This document shows positions 45,244-56,168 of a DNA stretch of 64,000 nt, piece by piece (the stretch's first letter is position 1; each line of letters opens with the position of its first letter). A program made the translations under genes and the position numbers. Under the pieces are notes generated by a model. It made no database searches, was not told the origin of the DNA, and saw only the letters and a program-made list of their open reading frames with translations. The stretch is from Sporosarcina thermotolerans. GTDB taxonomy: Bacteria; Bacillota; Bacilli; Bacillales_A; Planococcaceae. Where the stretch lies: assembly GCF_030067815.1 (NCBI RefSeq), contig NZ_CP125968.1, positions 3,526,001 to 3,590,000 of the forward strand. The letters run 5' to 3'.

Positions 45244-46131
45244 TTATATCTTCACTGTACTTTCCTTCACTTTCTCGGCCATATACTCCAACAACTGCCC
45301 CCGCATTTCCTCATTCAGCAATGCAAATTCAATAGTCGTTGTTATAAACCCTAACTTTTCACCAACATCAAACCGCTTTCCTTCAAAATCATAAGCGAAT
45401 ACGCGTTGGACTTGATTTAATTTTTGGATTGCATCTGTTAACTGGATCTCTCCGCCTGCGCCTTTTTCATGTTCTCCTAAATACTTAAAGATTTCGGGAG
45501 TAAGCACGTATCTACCCATAATTGCGAGATTCGAAGGGGCAGTTCCTAAAGCCGGTTTCTCTACAAAGTTTTCCACTGCATATCTTCTACCGATTTGACT
45601 GGATGGTTCAATAATTCCGTAGCGATCTGTTTCTTCATCTGAAACCGTTTGAACACCTATAACAGATGCGTGTGTTTCTTCATATTGTTCAATTAGTTGT
45701 TTAAGTCCAGGCGTGTCAGCAGTTACAATATCGTCACCAAGTAGAACAGCAAACGGTTCATCTCCAATGAATTTCCTTGCACACCAAACTGCGTGACCAA
45801 GCCCCTTTGGTTCTTTTTGGCGAATGTAATGGATGTCTACGTTGGATGATTGTCTCACCTTTTCAAGGATATCGAATTTCTCTTTTTGGATAAGGTTCTC
45901 TTCCAGTTCAAAATTGTTGTCAAAGTGATCTTCAATTGCACGTTTACCTTTTCCGGTTACGATGATGATATCTTCGATACCAGATGCAATCGCTTCCTCA
46001 ACAATATATTGGATTGTCGGCTTATCAACGATAGGTAGCATTTCTTTCGGCATTGCTTTCGTTGCAGGCAGGAAACGTGTTCCAAGACCAGCTGCCGGAA
46101 TGATCGCTTTACGCACTTTTTTGTTCATCAT
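45244..46131 (-). CDS. galU: UTP--glucose-1-phosphate uridylyltransferase
   Basis: 295 residues, full length. The nucleotidyltransferase start [46 protein letters not shown] and FVEKP are all in place. It makes UDP-glucose from glucose-1-phosphate, feeding galE and ugd of this operon. It follows pgcA after 13 nt, with GGGGGAATAA before the start. Confidence 0.93.
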   Translation of the reverse strand: MMNKKVRKAIIPAAGLGTRFLPATKAMPKEMLPIVDKPTIQYIVEEAIASGIEDIIIVTGKGKRAIEDHFDNNFELEENLIQKEKFDILEKVRQSSNVDIHYIRQKEPKGLGHAVWCARKFIGDEPFAVLLGDDIVTADTPGLKQLIEQYEETHASVIGVQTVSDEETDRYGIIEPSSQIGRRYAVENFVEKPALGTAPSNLAIMGRYVLTPEIFKYLGEHEKGAGGEIQLTDAIQKLNQVQRVFAYDFEGKRFDVGEKLGFITTTIEFALLNEEMRGQLLEYMAEKVKESTVKI

Positions 46132-46144
46132 TTATTCCCCCTTA

Positions 46145-47862
46145 TTACTTAACCCCTTGCAGGATGGCATCTTCCAAGTCAGCAAGCCTTTCTTTAGCCT
46201 CTTCCTCAGTTTTACCCTTTGCTGCAAAGTAGAATTTACATTTTGGTTCTGTTCCTGAAGGCCGAATACATACCCATGAACCGTCTTCAAGCTTGTATTT
46301 TAGGACATCGGCTTCTGGCAATTCAATCTGGCTTTTCATGCCCGAAGGTAGTTCAGTAGCTATTCCAATTTTGTAATCTTCAATCATCTCAACTCGGATG
46401 CCGCCTAATATTAATGGAAAGCTTTCTCTAAAACTGCCCATTATCCGGTCAATCTGTTCAGTGCCTTCTTTTCCTTCAAATGTAACTGAACGAGTTTCTT
46501 CTATATAATAGCCAAACTCCTCATATAGCTTGGTTATTATTTTCAGCAACGATTTTCCTTGTGATTTATAAAAGGCTGCCGCCTCCGCGATTAAAACTGC
46601 CGCTTGTATAGCATCTTTATCCCGGACGAAATCACTTACAAGGAAGCCGTAACTTTCCTCGAAGCCGAAAAGGAATGTATGTTCTTTTGATTCTCCAAAC
46701 TCTTTAATCTTTTCTGCGATGAATTTGAATCCGGTTAACGTATCCAACGTTTCAAGCATATATTTTTCAGCAATTGCCCGAGCCAATTCCGTCGTGACGA
46801 TTGTTTTCATGACGACACCGTTCCTTGGCAATGTACCTGCATTTAGCCTCTGTTCTAACAAATAATTGATCATGATTGCGCCAATTTGGTTGCCTGAAAG
46901 GAGAATGTATTCTCCCTTCCCGTCCTTCACAGCGACGCCCAAACGATCTGCATCGGGATCAGTAGCCAATAAAAGATCCGAATGATTCTTTTTTCCATAT
47001 TGAATGGCTAATTCGAATGCAGCTGCTTCTTCCGGATTAGGAGATTTAACTGTAGTGAAATTGGGATCCGGTATGCATTGTTCTTCAACAAATACCACAT
47101 CTGTAAAACCGAACGCGGAAAATGCCTGTTGTGCGGGAATGTCCCCGTTCCGTGAAGCGCAGTAAATACAATCGAAAGATCTCCTTTATCAGCAGTCGTA
47201 TTAAGTTGAATCGTCTGTAGCGCATTTATATATGACTGGTCAACTTCATCTCCGATATAAGTAAGAAGCCCTTCTTCCACAAGTTGTTCATGATCCGCTA
47301 CTTCAATAAGGAATTCCGACTCGGCTTGCTTCACATAGTCGACTACGATATCTGCGTCTTCCGGAGGTAATTGGGCCCCGTCTTCCCCATACACTTTCAA
47401 CCCATTATATTGAGGTGGGTTATGGCTCGCGGTAATCATCACTCCCGCAAATGTTCGTAAGTGTCTGACTGCGAATGATAATAATGGCGTTGGGCGCAAG
47501 TCCTCATATAAATATACTTGGATGCCTTGATGCCCAATTGTCTTCGCAATCTCAAGTGCAAATTCACGGGACATATACCTTGAATCGTATGCAATGACGA
47601 TTCCTCTTGACATCGCTTGTTCACCTTGATCTTTTATGAACATGGAAAGGCCGTATGCTGCCTTTCTCACTGTGTAAATGTTCAATCGGTTAGTTCCCGG
47701 TCCCATTAGTCCACGCATACCGCCAGTCCCAAACTCCAGTTCTTTATAAAAACAATCTTCCATCAATTTTGCATTTGATAGGTTACTATATAGTTCAATT
47801 TTTAACGAATCACTTTCAGGCAATTGTTTTAGCCATTGATCCCGCCTTCGTTTCCATTGCAT
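46145..47862 (-). pseudogene. pgcA: Alpha-phosphoglucomutase, one frameshift
   Basis: The N-terminal part has VMITASHNPPQYNGLKVYGE with the phospho-Ser, and GTGGMRGLMGPGTNRLNIYT. The C-terminal part has DPDADRLGVAVKDGKG (metal site), FLFGFEESYG and CIRPSGTEPKCKFYFA. The break is near 47145 (GGGGACATT lacks a base), and repair continues NIPAQQAFSAFGFTDVVFVE. About 572 residues, matching Bacillus PgcA. It converts glucose-6-phosphate to glucose-1-phosphate and lies between pgi and galU. Confidence 0.9.
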
Positions 47863-47892
47863 GTCAGTAGATCCTTTCTGTTGGATAGTTGA

Positions 47893-49246
47893 CTATAAGT
47901 TACGGCTTTCAGCCCCCACAACCACTTCCGTTTCATATCCTGGTTTATTTAACAACTTAAACATATTCGTCTTATACTGCTCGACACCCGGCTGATCGAA
48001 CGGGTTTACGCCGAATAGGTAGGCACTCATTGCGCATGCTTTTTCGAAGAAGTAAACAAGATAACCAAATGTGTAAGCTTCCATTCGAGGGATTTCAAAT
48101 ACGAGACCAGGCACGCCGCCATCTACGTGGGCTTTTAGCGCCCCTTCAAACGCTTTGCTATTCACGTCGTCAACTGTTCTCCCTGCAAGATAATTCAGCC
48201 CATCGATATCGTCTTCATCTTTATCAATGCGGATATCGCAGTTTGGCTCTATCACTTTTACTATTGTTTCGAAAAGATTCCGTTGACCTTCCTGGATATA
48301 TTGGCCGAACGAATGCAAGTCCGTCGAAAAATTACCGGATGCAGGGAAGATTCCTCTTCGGTCCTTCCCTTCACTTTCGCCAAATAACTGTTTCCACCAT
48401 TCCGCGAGATAATGCAGCCCCGGTTCATACGTGACAAACATTTCAATTGCCATCCCTTTTTGAAATAGGATGTTGCGAATAACCGCGTATTGGTAAGCGG
48501 CATTCTTCTCAAGCATCGGGTTATTCAATTCAAGCTGGGCGCGCAATGCACCTTCCATGATTTCATCGATATTGATACCACTAACCGCAATCGGAAGGAG
48601 TCCGACAGCCGTCAAGACAGAGTATCGCCCACCTATATTGTTTGGAATGACGAAGGTTGTGTACCCTTCTTTATCTGAAAGCGCTTTCAACTCTCCGTTC
48701 CGCATATCAGTCGTTGCGAAAATCCGGCTCTTCGATTCTTCTTTTCCATATTTCACTTCAAGCAGCTTACGGAAAATCCGGAATGCGATTGCCGGTTCGG
48801 TCGTCGTCCCTGACTTCGAAATGACATTGATGGAGAAGTCTTTGCCCTCAAGCAACTCGATGACATGTGACATATAAGTCGAACTCAAGTTATGGCCGAC
48901 GAAAATCACTTGGGGGTTCCCCCTCTTCCCCTCTGACAATAAATTATAGAAACTATGGTTCAACATTTCGATTGCAGCACGCGCACCAAGATAGGATCCA
49001 CCGATTCCGATTACAAGCAAAATATCACTGGTTTCTCTTATTCTTGCGGCAGTATGTTGAATGTTTTTGAATTCATCACAGTCATGATTTTCTGGTAGGT
49101 CAACCCATCCGAGGTAATCACGATGGGTGCTTGACTCACTGTGGATTTGTTCATGAATCGAGCGTACGGAATGTTCTAAAAAAGATACTTTATAATGGCC
49201 AAAAATACTGGCTCGCCTTCGAATAGTCAAAAGTAATATGTGCCAA
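47893..49246 (-). pseudogene. pgi: Glucose-6-phosphate isomerase, one N-terminal frameshift
   Basis: The start is TTG 49246 ([14 protein letters not shown]); an extra T in a T5 run near 49200 shifts the frame, and the rest is open: [53 protein letters not shown] and the catalytic regions through [14 protein letters not shown]. About 450 residues. Interconverts fructose- and glucose-6-phosphate. A pgi gene inside an EPS operon, upstream of pgcA and galU, makes the operon self-sufficient from fructose-6-phosphate to UDP-glucose. It may be a second pgi of the genome (not checkable here). Confidence 0.88.
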
Positions 49247-49270
49247 CAATTCACATCCTGTCTATTATTC

Positions 49271-51105
49271 TTAAACTGTCATCCCCATTTGAGGCTCAAC
49301 AACTTTTCGATTCGCTAATCCCACAAGCGTCTCCCTCAACTCATCGACTTTCATATCAAGTAGCCTGTCCAACACATCCTGTTGCTCAAGCTCACTAATG
49401 GGTGTTGCCTTCCCGATATAAATCTTCGGAAATACATATTCGCTCTGCCGTTCACTTTCATCCAATAATTCCTCGTACAACTTCTCGCCAGGTCTGATTC
49501 CACTGAATTCGATCTTAATTTCATTTTCGTTGTAACCTGAAAGGTGGATGAGGTTTTTAGCCAAATCTACAATCTTTACTGGTTCGCCCATGTCAAGGAC
49601 AAACACCTCACCGCCGCGTGCCAGTGTCCCTGCTTGAATGACAAGTCTGGATGCCTCAGGAATTGTCATAAAATAGCGGGTCATTTCGGATCCGTCACCG
49701 TCACTGGACCACCTGCTGCAATCTGTTTCTTGAAAAGAGGAACGACGCTTCCTCTTGATCCCAACACATTGCCAAAACGAACGGCCGCAAATTTTGTTTT
49801 GCTGTTCTTTGCGATGTTTTGAACGACCATTTCTGCAAAACGCTTCGTAGCGCCCATTACATTCGGTGGATTCACCGCTTTATCTGTCGAAACGAGGACG
49901 AAATGTGGGACGCCGAACATGTTGGCGGCCTCTGCCACATTTTTCGTACCGAATATATTGTTCTTCACTGCTTCCATCGGGTTAGCTTCCATAAGTGGGA
50001 CGTGTTTATGCGCTGCCGCATGGTAAATCACGTCCGGTTGGTGCTCGGATACAATGTCGAAGATGCGTTGTCGATCTTGGACATCCGCGATAACTGGAAC
50101 GAGTTCAGTCTCGGGTGAAACTTTTTCTCTTAGTTCACGTTCTATTAAGTAGATCGAATTTTCACCATGTCCAAGCAAAATAAGCTTTTTTGGTGTAAAC
50201 CGATTAACTTGACGGCAAATTTCTGATCCGATGGAGCCGCCCGCTCCTGTGATCATGATTGTCTTGCCTGTCAACTTGTTCGCGATTGCTTCCATGTCAA
50301 GTTGCACTTCATCGCGTCCAAGTAAATCCTCGATTTTGACATCATGGATATCAGTGACGGACACTTTTCCCGTCATGATATCCTCGATGCGAGGAATCGT
50401 TTGGGTTCTCGCACCTGTGTCCATACATATTTTTACTAACTCCGCCATCCGCTGCCTACTAACGGAAGGCATTGCAATAATGATTTTTTCAATTTCATTG
50501 TCTTTTACGAATGCTGGGATATTCTTCGTATCTCCCACTATTTTTACACCGTAAATCTCAAGACCACGCTTTTTCGTATCATCGTCGAGGAAAAGAATCG
50601 GCCTTATACCGCAATCGGGATTCTGATGGATTTGTCTAACAATCATACATCCGGCTTGTCCAGCCCCGATTATCATCGTTCGTTTTGCAGCCGAGTCTTC
50701 ATAATGAAGGAACGTATCCCGATAAATCCGCCATGAAAGACGCGATCCACCAATGAGTAGAATATGTAGCATCCATGTAATTGCAAGTGCCCTATAATTA
50801 ATATTCTGGGCGATAATCAGTTGTACCAATGCTACTACCACAATCGTCAACGATACGGCTTTGCAAATTGACTTCAACTCACCTATTGAGGCATACATCC
50901 ATGCCTTTCGATATAATCCGAAATACCATGCAAATAAGTGATGTGCAATTTGAATCGTTAAGACACTAACAATTAGCAATTTGTTTGCAAATAGATTGAT
51001 CGTAGGACTCAGGATATAATACCCAATGTATAACGAAAACAAGACAATAGTAGAGTCTACGAAAAAGAGCACTGTCAATCTGTTCTTAATTGAAATACCT
51101 CTCAC
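49271..51105 (-). pseudogene. UDP-sugar 4,6-dehydratase (EpsC/CapD type), one frameshift
   Basis: Four N-terminal helices (LTVLFFVDSTIVLFSLYIGY and following) lead into a CoA-binding-like Rossmann domain (RTMIIGAGQAGCMIVRQIHQ) and a SDR dehydratase domain (IMITGAGGSIGSEICRQVNR, VYHAAAHKHVPLME, VSTDKAVNPPNVMGATKR). The break is near 49690, where DPEMTRYFMTIPEASRLV is restored by one G. About 611 residues. This membrane-bound family removes water from UDP-GlcNAc (or a relative) to give the 4-keto-6-deoxy sugar for the aminotransferase downstream. Confidence 0.87.
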
Positions 51106-51344
51106 ATCCTCCTTAATGATTGGACCAGTCTATAACTACTACTCAACAATTACTATTATACTAATCTGTCATTAAAAAGATAACACTATTTTCAGTCAAT
51201 TTAGTGCATTTTTCGCGTAAGAAGTGAATTTTTTGGCGAAATGTCGGTTTTGCCTACCAGAAACATTCCTTTTCTCCTATATTTCTCATGATTTTTTAAA
51301 TCATTTTGGCTATTTTTGAATGAATTTGTAGATTTTATTCTTTA

Positions 51345-51393
51345 AAATAAAAAAAGAGTAAAAGGGCTAAATGCCCCTTCACTCTGTCCCATA
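51345..51393 (-). terminator. Terminator or attenuator after the BY-kinase gene
   Basis: Minus strand GAGTGAAGGGGC pairs with GCCCTTTTACTC, followed by seven T. It starts at the kinase stop, and about 240 nt separate it from the dehydratase gene; it may attenuate transcription into the rest of the operon. Confidence 0.75.
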
Positions 51394-52088
51394 ATATTGG
51401 TAATAGGAATTTTCCTTCTCTAACACAAAATTGTTCATTAGAATTCCAAGTATGTTCGCTTTAGCCGATATAAGAGATTCTTTCGCCTTAATTGCACTTT
51501 CTTTTTCCGTGGTACGGAATTGATCACAAGGATTGTCCCGTCACATTTATTCGATAGGATTTGTGCGTCTGCCACTGAAAGTAGTGGCGGAGCATCGAAT
51601 ATGACTATATCGTACATTAACGCAAGCTCTTCAATTAATGCTTCCATCGAACTCGAACTGATTAACTCGGCGGGATTAGGTGGAATCTGTCCGCATGTGA
51701 TTAAATACAGGTTTTCAATATTTGTGATTCTTGTTACTTCCTCAAGTGAAAATTGTTTAGTCAGCAAGTTGGATAAACCTATACTGTTCGATGTCTTGAA
51801 AGTGAAGTGCATCGTCGGTTTTCGCATATCTGCGTCGACAAGCAACACCTTCTTCCCTTCTTGCGCAAAGACGATTGCGACATTCGCAGCACTTGTTGAT
51901 TTTCCTTCTCCGGGTGAAGAGGAGGTGAACAATAATGTCTTCAACTCTTTGTCAGGCGTTGAGAAATTGATGTTCGTACGGATTGTGCGGAATTGCTCCG
52001 AGATAAATGATTTTGGATTGACGCTTGTCACTAATTTACGTGAGGTGGCTAACATTTGCCGTTTCCTTTTTCTGAACAAGACCGTCAC
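51379..52088 (-). pseudogene. Bacterial tyrosine kinase (BY-kinase, CapB/EpsB type), one frameshift
   Basis: The start is GTG 52088 (VTVLFRKRKRQMLATSRKLV) behind AGAGGG; it overlaps the Wzz gene by about 50 nt. Walker A SSSPGEGKSTSAANV, Walker A' VLLVDADMRKPTMHF and Walker B DIVIFDAPPLLSVAD are intact. Near 51520 a GG lacks one G; repair gives NSGTTEKESAIKAKESLISA and a terminal tyrosine cluster (SYYQYYGTE) ending at 51379. About 236 residues. It autophosphorylates on the tail when activated by the adjacent Wzz protein and so governs EPS chain length. Confidence 0.85.
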
Positions 52089-52824
52089 CCCTCTTCCTTC
52101 TTTTTCGTTTTGTTTTTTTCTTATCGTCGGGCATGTCTTTAACTGTAATCTTGCTGACAAGGCCTATAATGGGCAAGCCCAATAGTTCCTCAACATCCTG
52201 TTCAGTTTTCAATGTTGTATCCAAGTACTCAAGTAGGAAGGCAATCCCGACACCAAGCATGAGACCAATGACCGCTGCAATCGCCATATTGAGGAACGGA
52301 TCGGGCTTTATTGGCGACGGGTTGTTTGACAATACGGCAGGTGAAAGGATAGTGACATTATCAACATTCATCAATTTCTGGATTTCTACCCGAAAAACCT
52401 CCGCCGTCGTATTAGCAATTTCGACCGCCATGTTCGGACTAGAATCTTGCACACTCACGTTAACAACTTGAGAATTTTGCGCGCTGTTCACCGTGATTTT
52501 TCCATTCAATGTCGCAAGCGTCGTTGAAAGATCCAAGTCCTCAATCACCTTGGACAAAATCGCCGGGCTTTTAATGATGACATTGTACGTATTGATCAGC
52601 TGAAGATTGGTTTGTATATCCTGCGTATTGAACTGGTTCTGCACACCCTTTTGCTGATTGACAAGGATTTGTGTCGATGCCTGATAAACCGGTGTTAATA
52701 GTTGGTAACTGATGACCCCCGCTGCTGTTACAGCTAACAGTGTCGTTAGAAAAATGAGTAAAGTCCTCTTTTTCAACGTCTTGAATAAATCCTGAAGACT
52801 TACAGTTTCTACCATAAAATCCAT
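52036..52824 (-). CDS. Wzz-type chain-length regulator / BY-kinase activator (CapA/EpsA type)
   Basis: About 262 residues; ATG 52824 or ATG 52815, behind AAAGGGGGAG. Two membrane helices (RTLLIFLTTLLAVTAAGVIS; FLNMAIAAVIGLMLGVGIAF) enclose an outside domain with the coiled-coil part expected of Wzz. The proline-rich stretch NNPSPIKPDPFLN precedes helix 2. A basic tail (KKKTKRKRRKRGDG) replaces the short activator end. First gene of the EPS operon; it recruits and activates the kinase encoded next. A -10-like TATAAT lies at 52858-52863 without a convincing -35. Confidence 0.87.
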   Translation of the reverse strand: MDFMVETVSLQDLFKTLKKRTLLIFLTTLLAVTAAGVISYQLLTPVYQASTQILVNQQKGVQNQFNTQDIQTNLQLINTYNVIIKSPAILSKVIEDLDLSTTLATLNGKITVNSAQNSQVVNVSVQDSSPNMAVEIANTTAEVFRVEIQKLMNVDNVTILSPAVLSNNPSPIKPDPFLNMAIAAVIGLMLGVGIAFLLEYLDTTLKTEQDVEELLGLPIIGLVSKITVKDMPDDKKKTKRKRRKRGDGLVQKKETANVSHLT

Positions 52825-53046
52825 CTCCCCCTTTATAACTATCTTCAGATAACTCACATTATAGCACATGCTATTGAAAATATTCTAATAATTTTGTACT
52901 AATTCGATATATTTTAATAGTTAATATATTGTAGGAGGATTTACTTATTGGTGTTAGGTGGTTTGCTATGGCTGTATTAATATTTCGCCGAGGGGGCTAA
53001 AAACTTCTTTCAAATAATCCTTGTACACCATATTCCACCCTTTCTA
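52825..53046. other. Upstream region of the EPS operon
   Basis: Contains the presumed EPS promoter (TATAAT on the minus strand at 52858-52863) and the truncated end of the adjoining IS21 remnant; no gene. Confidence 0.4.
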
Positions 53047-53987
53047 TTAGTCATTCGTAAGCCCCCAATCAAACAACGCATGTTTTTTATAATGAATGCG
53101 TTGTCGGTCTTCCTTCAGCTGCTGTTCAAGTAATTGGGTAAAGTGATTTAAATCTTTTATGACAGGCGCAGGAGTTATAAAATTGTAACGAACGTAGCCA
53201 ACTTTATTTTCTACATTTCCTTTTTCATTACCTGCATAGGGATTGCACGCTTGTGGTTTAAATCCATAATGATTTGCAAATTGAAGGAATTCGTCTATAA
53301 AAACAGCCTCTTCATGCTTATTTCTTGGTTTGACTACGGCAGTCTTCATATTGTCGATACGAATTTTTTTAGGGACTCCACCCAATTGCTTAAATATCAC
53401 TTTCATTCCATGTAGAAGACATTCTTGGTTTTCCCTGGTAAGGGAATTGCATATGCGCTATTACTAAAAGGTAGAGTCATAACTAAACAATGGATGTCAA
53501 CATACATTCCATCTTTAACGGCCCCCATTAAACCAAAATCCAATTGTGCTTCGGCGGGAGGATGAATTAAACGCTCTGAGTTTTTATCCTTAGTTTCTTC
53601 CTCGATATCTTCTTTTCCTTCACGCCACTCTTTAATAAAGTATGAGACGGTCCGATAGGACCCCTTGAAGCCCATCTTCTGAAGTGCAGTAAATATGCCC
53701 TTGTTAGTTCTTCTATCTTTCTTCTTAAGTTTAAGATCTTTCCAAAGCCAATCTCCTACAATTTCTCCCCATTGTTCGTCGTACATCATTCCAGATTTCT
53801 TCTTTTTATTTTCTACGGGGAGCTGATCTCCATCGGCATACTTTTTTGCTGTTCTCCAATTAATTCCTAGTGTTTTTGATATTTTATTTATGGATAAGGA
53901 TTTCTGATTCCTCATTAATTTGATACAATTGATTTCAGGCATTGCCAGCATTCCTTTCAACCTCCACTGCATTTGATTCGACACCAA
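53047..53987 (-). pseudogene. IS21-family transposase IstA (remnant A), one frameshift and truncated
   Basis: The N-terminal part has the helix-turn-helix SLSINKISKTLGINWRTAKK and the first catalytic Asp in PPAEAQLDFGLMGAV. An A4 run near 53420 lacks one A; repair gives NQECLLHGMKVIFKQLGGVP, KKIRIDNMKTAVVKPR (second Asp) and NPYAGNEKGNVENKVGYVR (the Glu). The protein ends at HALFDWGLTND, short of the usual C terminus, and no istB follows. About 315 of some 400-500 residues are left. Confidence 0.8.
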
Positions 53988-54097
53988 TTACAGTAGAGAA
54001 ATATTGGAAGGCTGGCAAGCCTTTTTTATTGAAACTTAAGTTGCAACGTTATGTACTTTTCCTTTTCAAAACTCTGTACTTCTATTTTGCACTACAC
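53047..54097 (-). mobile_element. IS21-family remnant A
   Basis: Contains the transposase remnant. Its right end (54040-54097) has tandem GTACTTTTCC / GTACTTCTAT motifs like the multiple terminal repeats of IS21 elements. The left end and istB are missing. Confidence 0.65.
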
Positions 54098-54100
54098 ACA

Positions 54101-54125
54101 AGGACCTGAAATGGTCCTTTTTTAA
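54101..54125 (+). terminator. Terminator-like hairpin
   Basis: AAGGACC pairs with GGTCCTT around TGAAAT, followed by T4 (TTTTTT counted from the stem). Confidence 0.6.
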
Positions 54126-54152
54126 AGTTCCCTATCGCGTTCCCGTGAAGTA

Positions 54153-54866
54153 TTGAAAAACTTCACACACGGCTTCAAAGGAATCATCATTTGCGATGGC
54201 TATTCTGCTTATGGCAATCTGGAGGGCGTTACTTTTGCCAACTGCTATGCGCATGTACGCCGATACTGGCTTAAAGCTGACAGCAAGAATGGTCGGATTG
54301 GCGTAGAATATTGCGATAAGCTTTACCGGCTTGAACGGAAGTTCAAACATTTGCCTCCCGGCAAACGGCGAAAAATGAGAAGAAAGTATTCGAAGCCGAT
54401 TGTTGAGGAATTCCTTCAATGGGTGGAACAGTCCCCCTTCTATGGGAAAAGTGCGCTTGCCACTGCAGCGGACTACACGCTGAACCGTGGGGAAGGATTG
54501 AAGGCTTTCTTAAATGACGGCCGAATTGAAATCGATAATAATCCCGCTGAAAATGCCATCCGCCCCAATGTGATTGGTCGAAGAAATTGGCTATTCTCGG
54601 TCAGTGAAGCGGGCGCGCAAGCGAACGCCATTTGTTTAAGCCTCGCAGAAACGGCTAAAATTCAGGGGGTTGATTTCTATGCCTATCTCAAAAAGCTGTT
54701 GACGGATTTGCCGAACCTGAATTTTCAGCAGATGCCAGAGATATTGGACGACTTTCTTCCATGGTCAAAAAACATCCTGCTTTCATGCGGAAGCAAAGAT
54801 AGCCCTACATTCGAAAAAAATAATCGAATGTCAGGGCTATTCGTGATGCACGCCGTAAAGGTGTGA
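54153..54866 (+). pseudogene. IS66-family transposase, C-terminal part
   Basis: The C-terminal catalytic half of an IS66 TnpC: ICDGYSAYGNLEGVTFANCY then AHVRRYW, FLNDGRIEIDNNPAENAIRP (the catalytic Glu), VIGRRNWLFSVSEAGAQANA. The N-terminal half with the zinc finger, and the tnpA/tnpB genes, are absent; the upstream boundary is near 54150. The natural end is probably close to DFLPWSKN; the frame then runs on through a hairpin to 54866. Non-functional. Confidence 0.82.
54799..54840 (+). terminator. Hairpin at the end of the IS66 remnant
   Basis: ATAGCCCT and ATTCGA pair with TCGAAT and AGGGCTAT. No T-run follows, so it may be an element end and not a terminator. Confidence 0.4.
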
Positions 54867-54981
54867 TTTTTTATATTTCGGGCTTACAGTCATTCAACAA
54901 ACACACCTACAGAAAACTTTATGAAAATTTTTGCAATGACTGTACTAAATATTAAAAAGTCCCAATTTCCAGTCAAGGTAT

Positions 54982-55032
54982 GATTACGGCCACCCGATTT
55001 TACCACTCGTGACATCTTTTTTACCACTAAAC
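54982..55032 (+). repeat. Terminal inverted repeat, IS21 remnant B, outer left end
   Basis: GATTACGGCCACCCGATTTT then ACCACTCGTGACATCTTTTT matches, inverted, the sequence ending at 58010. Confidence 0.65.
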
Positions 55033-55082
55033 GCCAAAGAATTTACCACAGAGTGCCAAGGTGTTTACCAATGAATTAAAAA

Positions 55083-55111
55083 CCCCTACAGAATTGCTGA
55101 ATTGTAGGGGC
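55083..55111. terminator. Terminator-like hairpin inside element B
   Basis: CCCCTACA pairs with TGTAGGGG around GAATTGCTGAAT. Confidence 0.5.
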
Positions 55112-55125
55112 TTGGCTTCGATTAT

Positions 55126-55338
55126 TTATTTATTTTTGTTCTCAGAGTACTCTATGAATATTTTTCTGCTGCCTTCATATATATCCTGCTCAAAATAGCT
55201 GTAAGGGAAAGGTTCTTCTCCATAGACCTCCAAGAGTTTCTTCTTCAGCTCTTTCGGGAAGGGGTACCAACTTTTGTAACCAGACCAGTAATAGTTTTCC
55301 TCCATTTTTCGAAGATCCTTTTTTGTTAGTACAACCAT
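55126..55338 (-). CDS. Hypothetical protein carried downstream of istB
   Basis: 70 residues (MVVLTKKDLRKMEENYYWSG ... SRKIFIEYSENKNK), rich in Tyr, Lys and Glu, soluble. Its start codon is one base from the istB stop, so it is coupled to istB, inside the element ends. The family is unknown to me; it is probably a passenger or accessory of this IS21 subgroup. Confidence 0.45.
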   Translation of the reverse strand: MVVLTKKDLRKMEENYYWSGYKSWYPFPKELKKKLLEVYGEEPFPYSYFEQDIYEGSRKIFIEYSENKNK

Positions 55339-55339
55339 A

Positions 55340-56095
55340 TCAACCTTCCACGCCTAACCCATGGCGCTCTCGCATTGAAACATCTCCATCTATGAGAATC
55401 TGATAGGAGTCATGGATAATACGGTCTAAAATTGCCTCCGCAATCGTTTCATTCCCCAATTTTAAATGCCATCCGCTAGGATCGATCTGTGAACAGAAGA
55501 TAGTTGAAGCTGCCTTATGGCGTGCTTCAGTGATTTCAAGTAGGATTGCGGCCTCATCTGTTGTTAAATCGGTCAGTAGCCATTCATCTAAGATAAGAAG
55601 ATCGACATTCGTATATTTCTTAATCAATTTGCGATAGCTCCCATCCGCGGCTAATTTCGCAAGTGTCAATTCATCAAGTAACTCCGGTAGACGGATGTAT
55701 TTAACAGTGTGAAATTGACGGCAGGCAGATATGCCGAATGCACTGGCCAAATATGACTTGCCGGACCCAGTGGGTCCCTTCAATATGATATTGTGACTGT
55801 CGAGAATATAGGCACCGCTTGCGAGCTTCAAGATCAAGTCTTTATTAGTTTTTCGATCTTCGTGATATTCTATGTCTTCAATACTAGCACTTGGGTTTAA
55901 AAAAGTTGCTGTTTTGATCAAGCGTTGAAGCTTATTGCTTTTACGTCGAGAATGTTCCAGATCGACTAGAAGTGAAAAGCGGTCTTCAAAACTCATCTTC
56001 TGGAAATCTTTGTTTCTTGCCTGTTCCTGGTAGGCTTCTGCCATTCCACTTAATTTCATTTCATGTAATTTGGACAGCGTCTGTTCGTTCATCAT
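55340..56095 (-). CDS. IS21-family helper ATPase IstB
   Basis: 251 residues, complete. Walker A lies in NIILKGPTGSGKSYLASAFG, Walker B in VDLLILDEWLLTDLT, sensor regions in TIFCSQIDPSGWH and AILDRIIHDSYQI. IstB is a DnaA/DnaC-like AAA ATPase that assembles on target DNA and stimulates IstA. The gene looks intact while its istA partner is truncated. Confidence 0.88.
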   Translation of the reverse strand: MMNEQTLSKLHEMKLSGMAEAYQEQARNKDFQKMSFEDRFSLLVDLEHSRRKSNKLQRLIKTATFLNPSASIEDIEYHEDRKTNKDLILKLASGAYILDSHNIILKGPTGSGKSYLASAFGISACRQFHTVKYIRLPELLDELTLAKLAADGSYRKLIKKYTNVDLLILDEWLLTDLTTDEAAILLEITEARHKAASTIFCSQIDPSGWHLKLGNETIAEAILDRIIHDSYQILIDGDVSMRERHGLGVEG

Positions 56096-56168
56096 TTATC
56101 TTTACCCCCGTAATATGAAGCCCCACGTGTGAAGCCATAGTTATTCTTGCTGATTTCTGTCTTACGTT

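Noticed and set aside
54799..54840. Coding extension of the IS66 transposase to 54866
   Set aside because: The last 30 codons run through a perfect hairpin and do not fit the family's C terminus.
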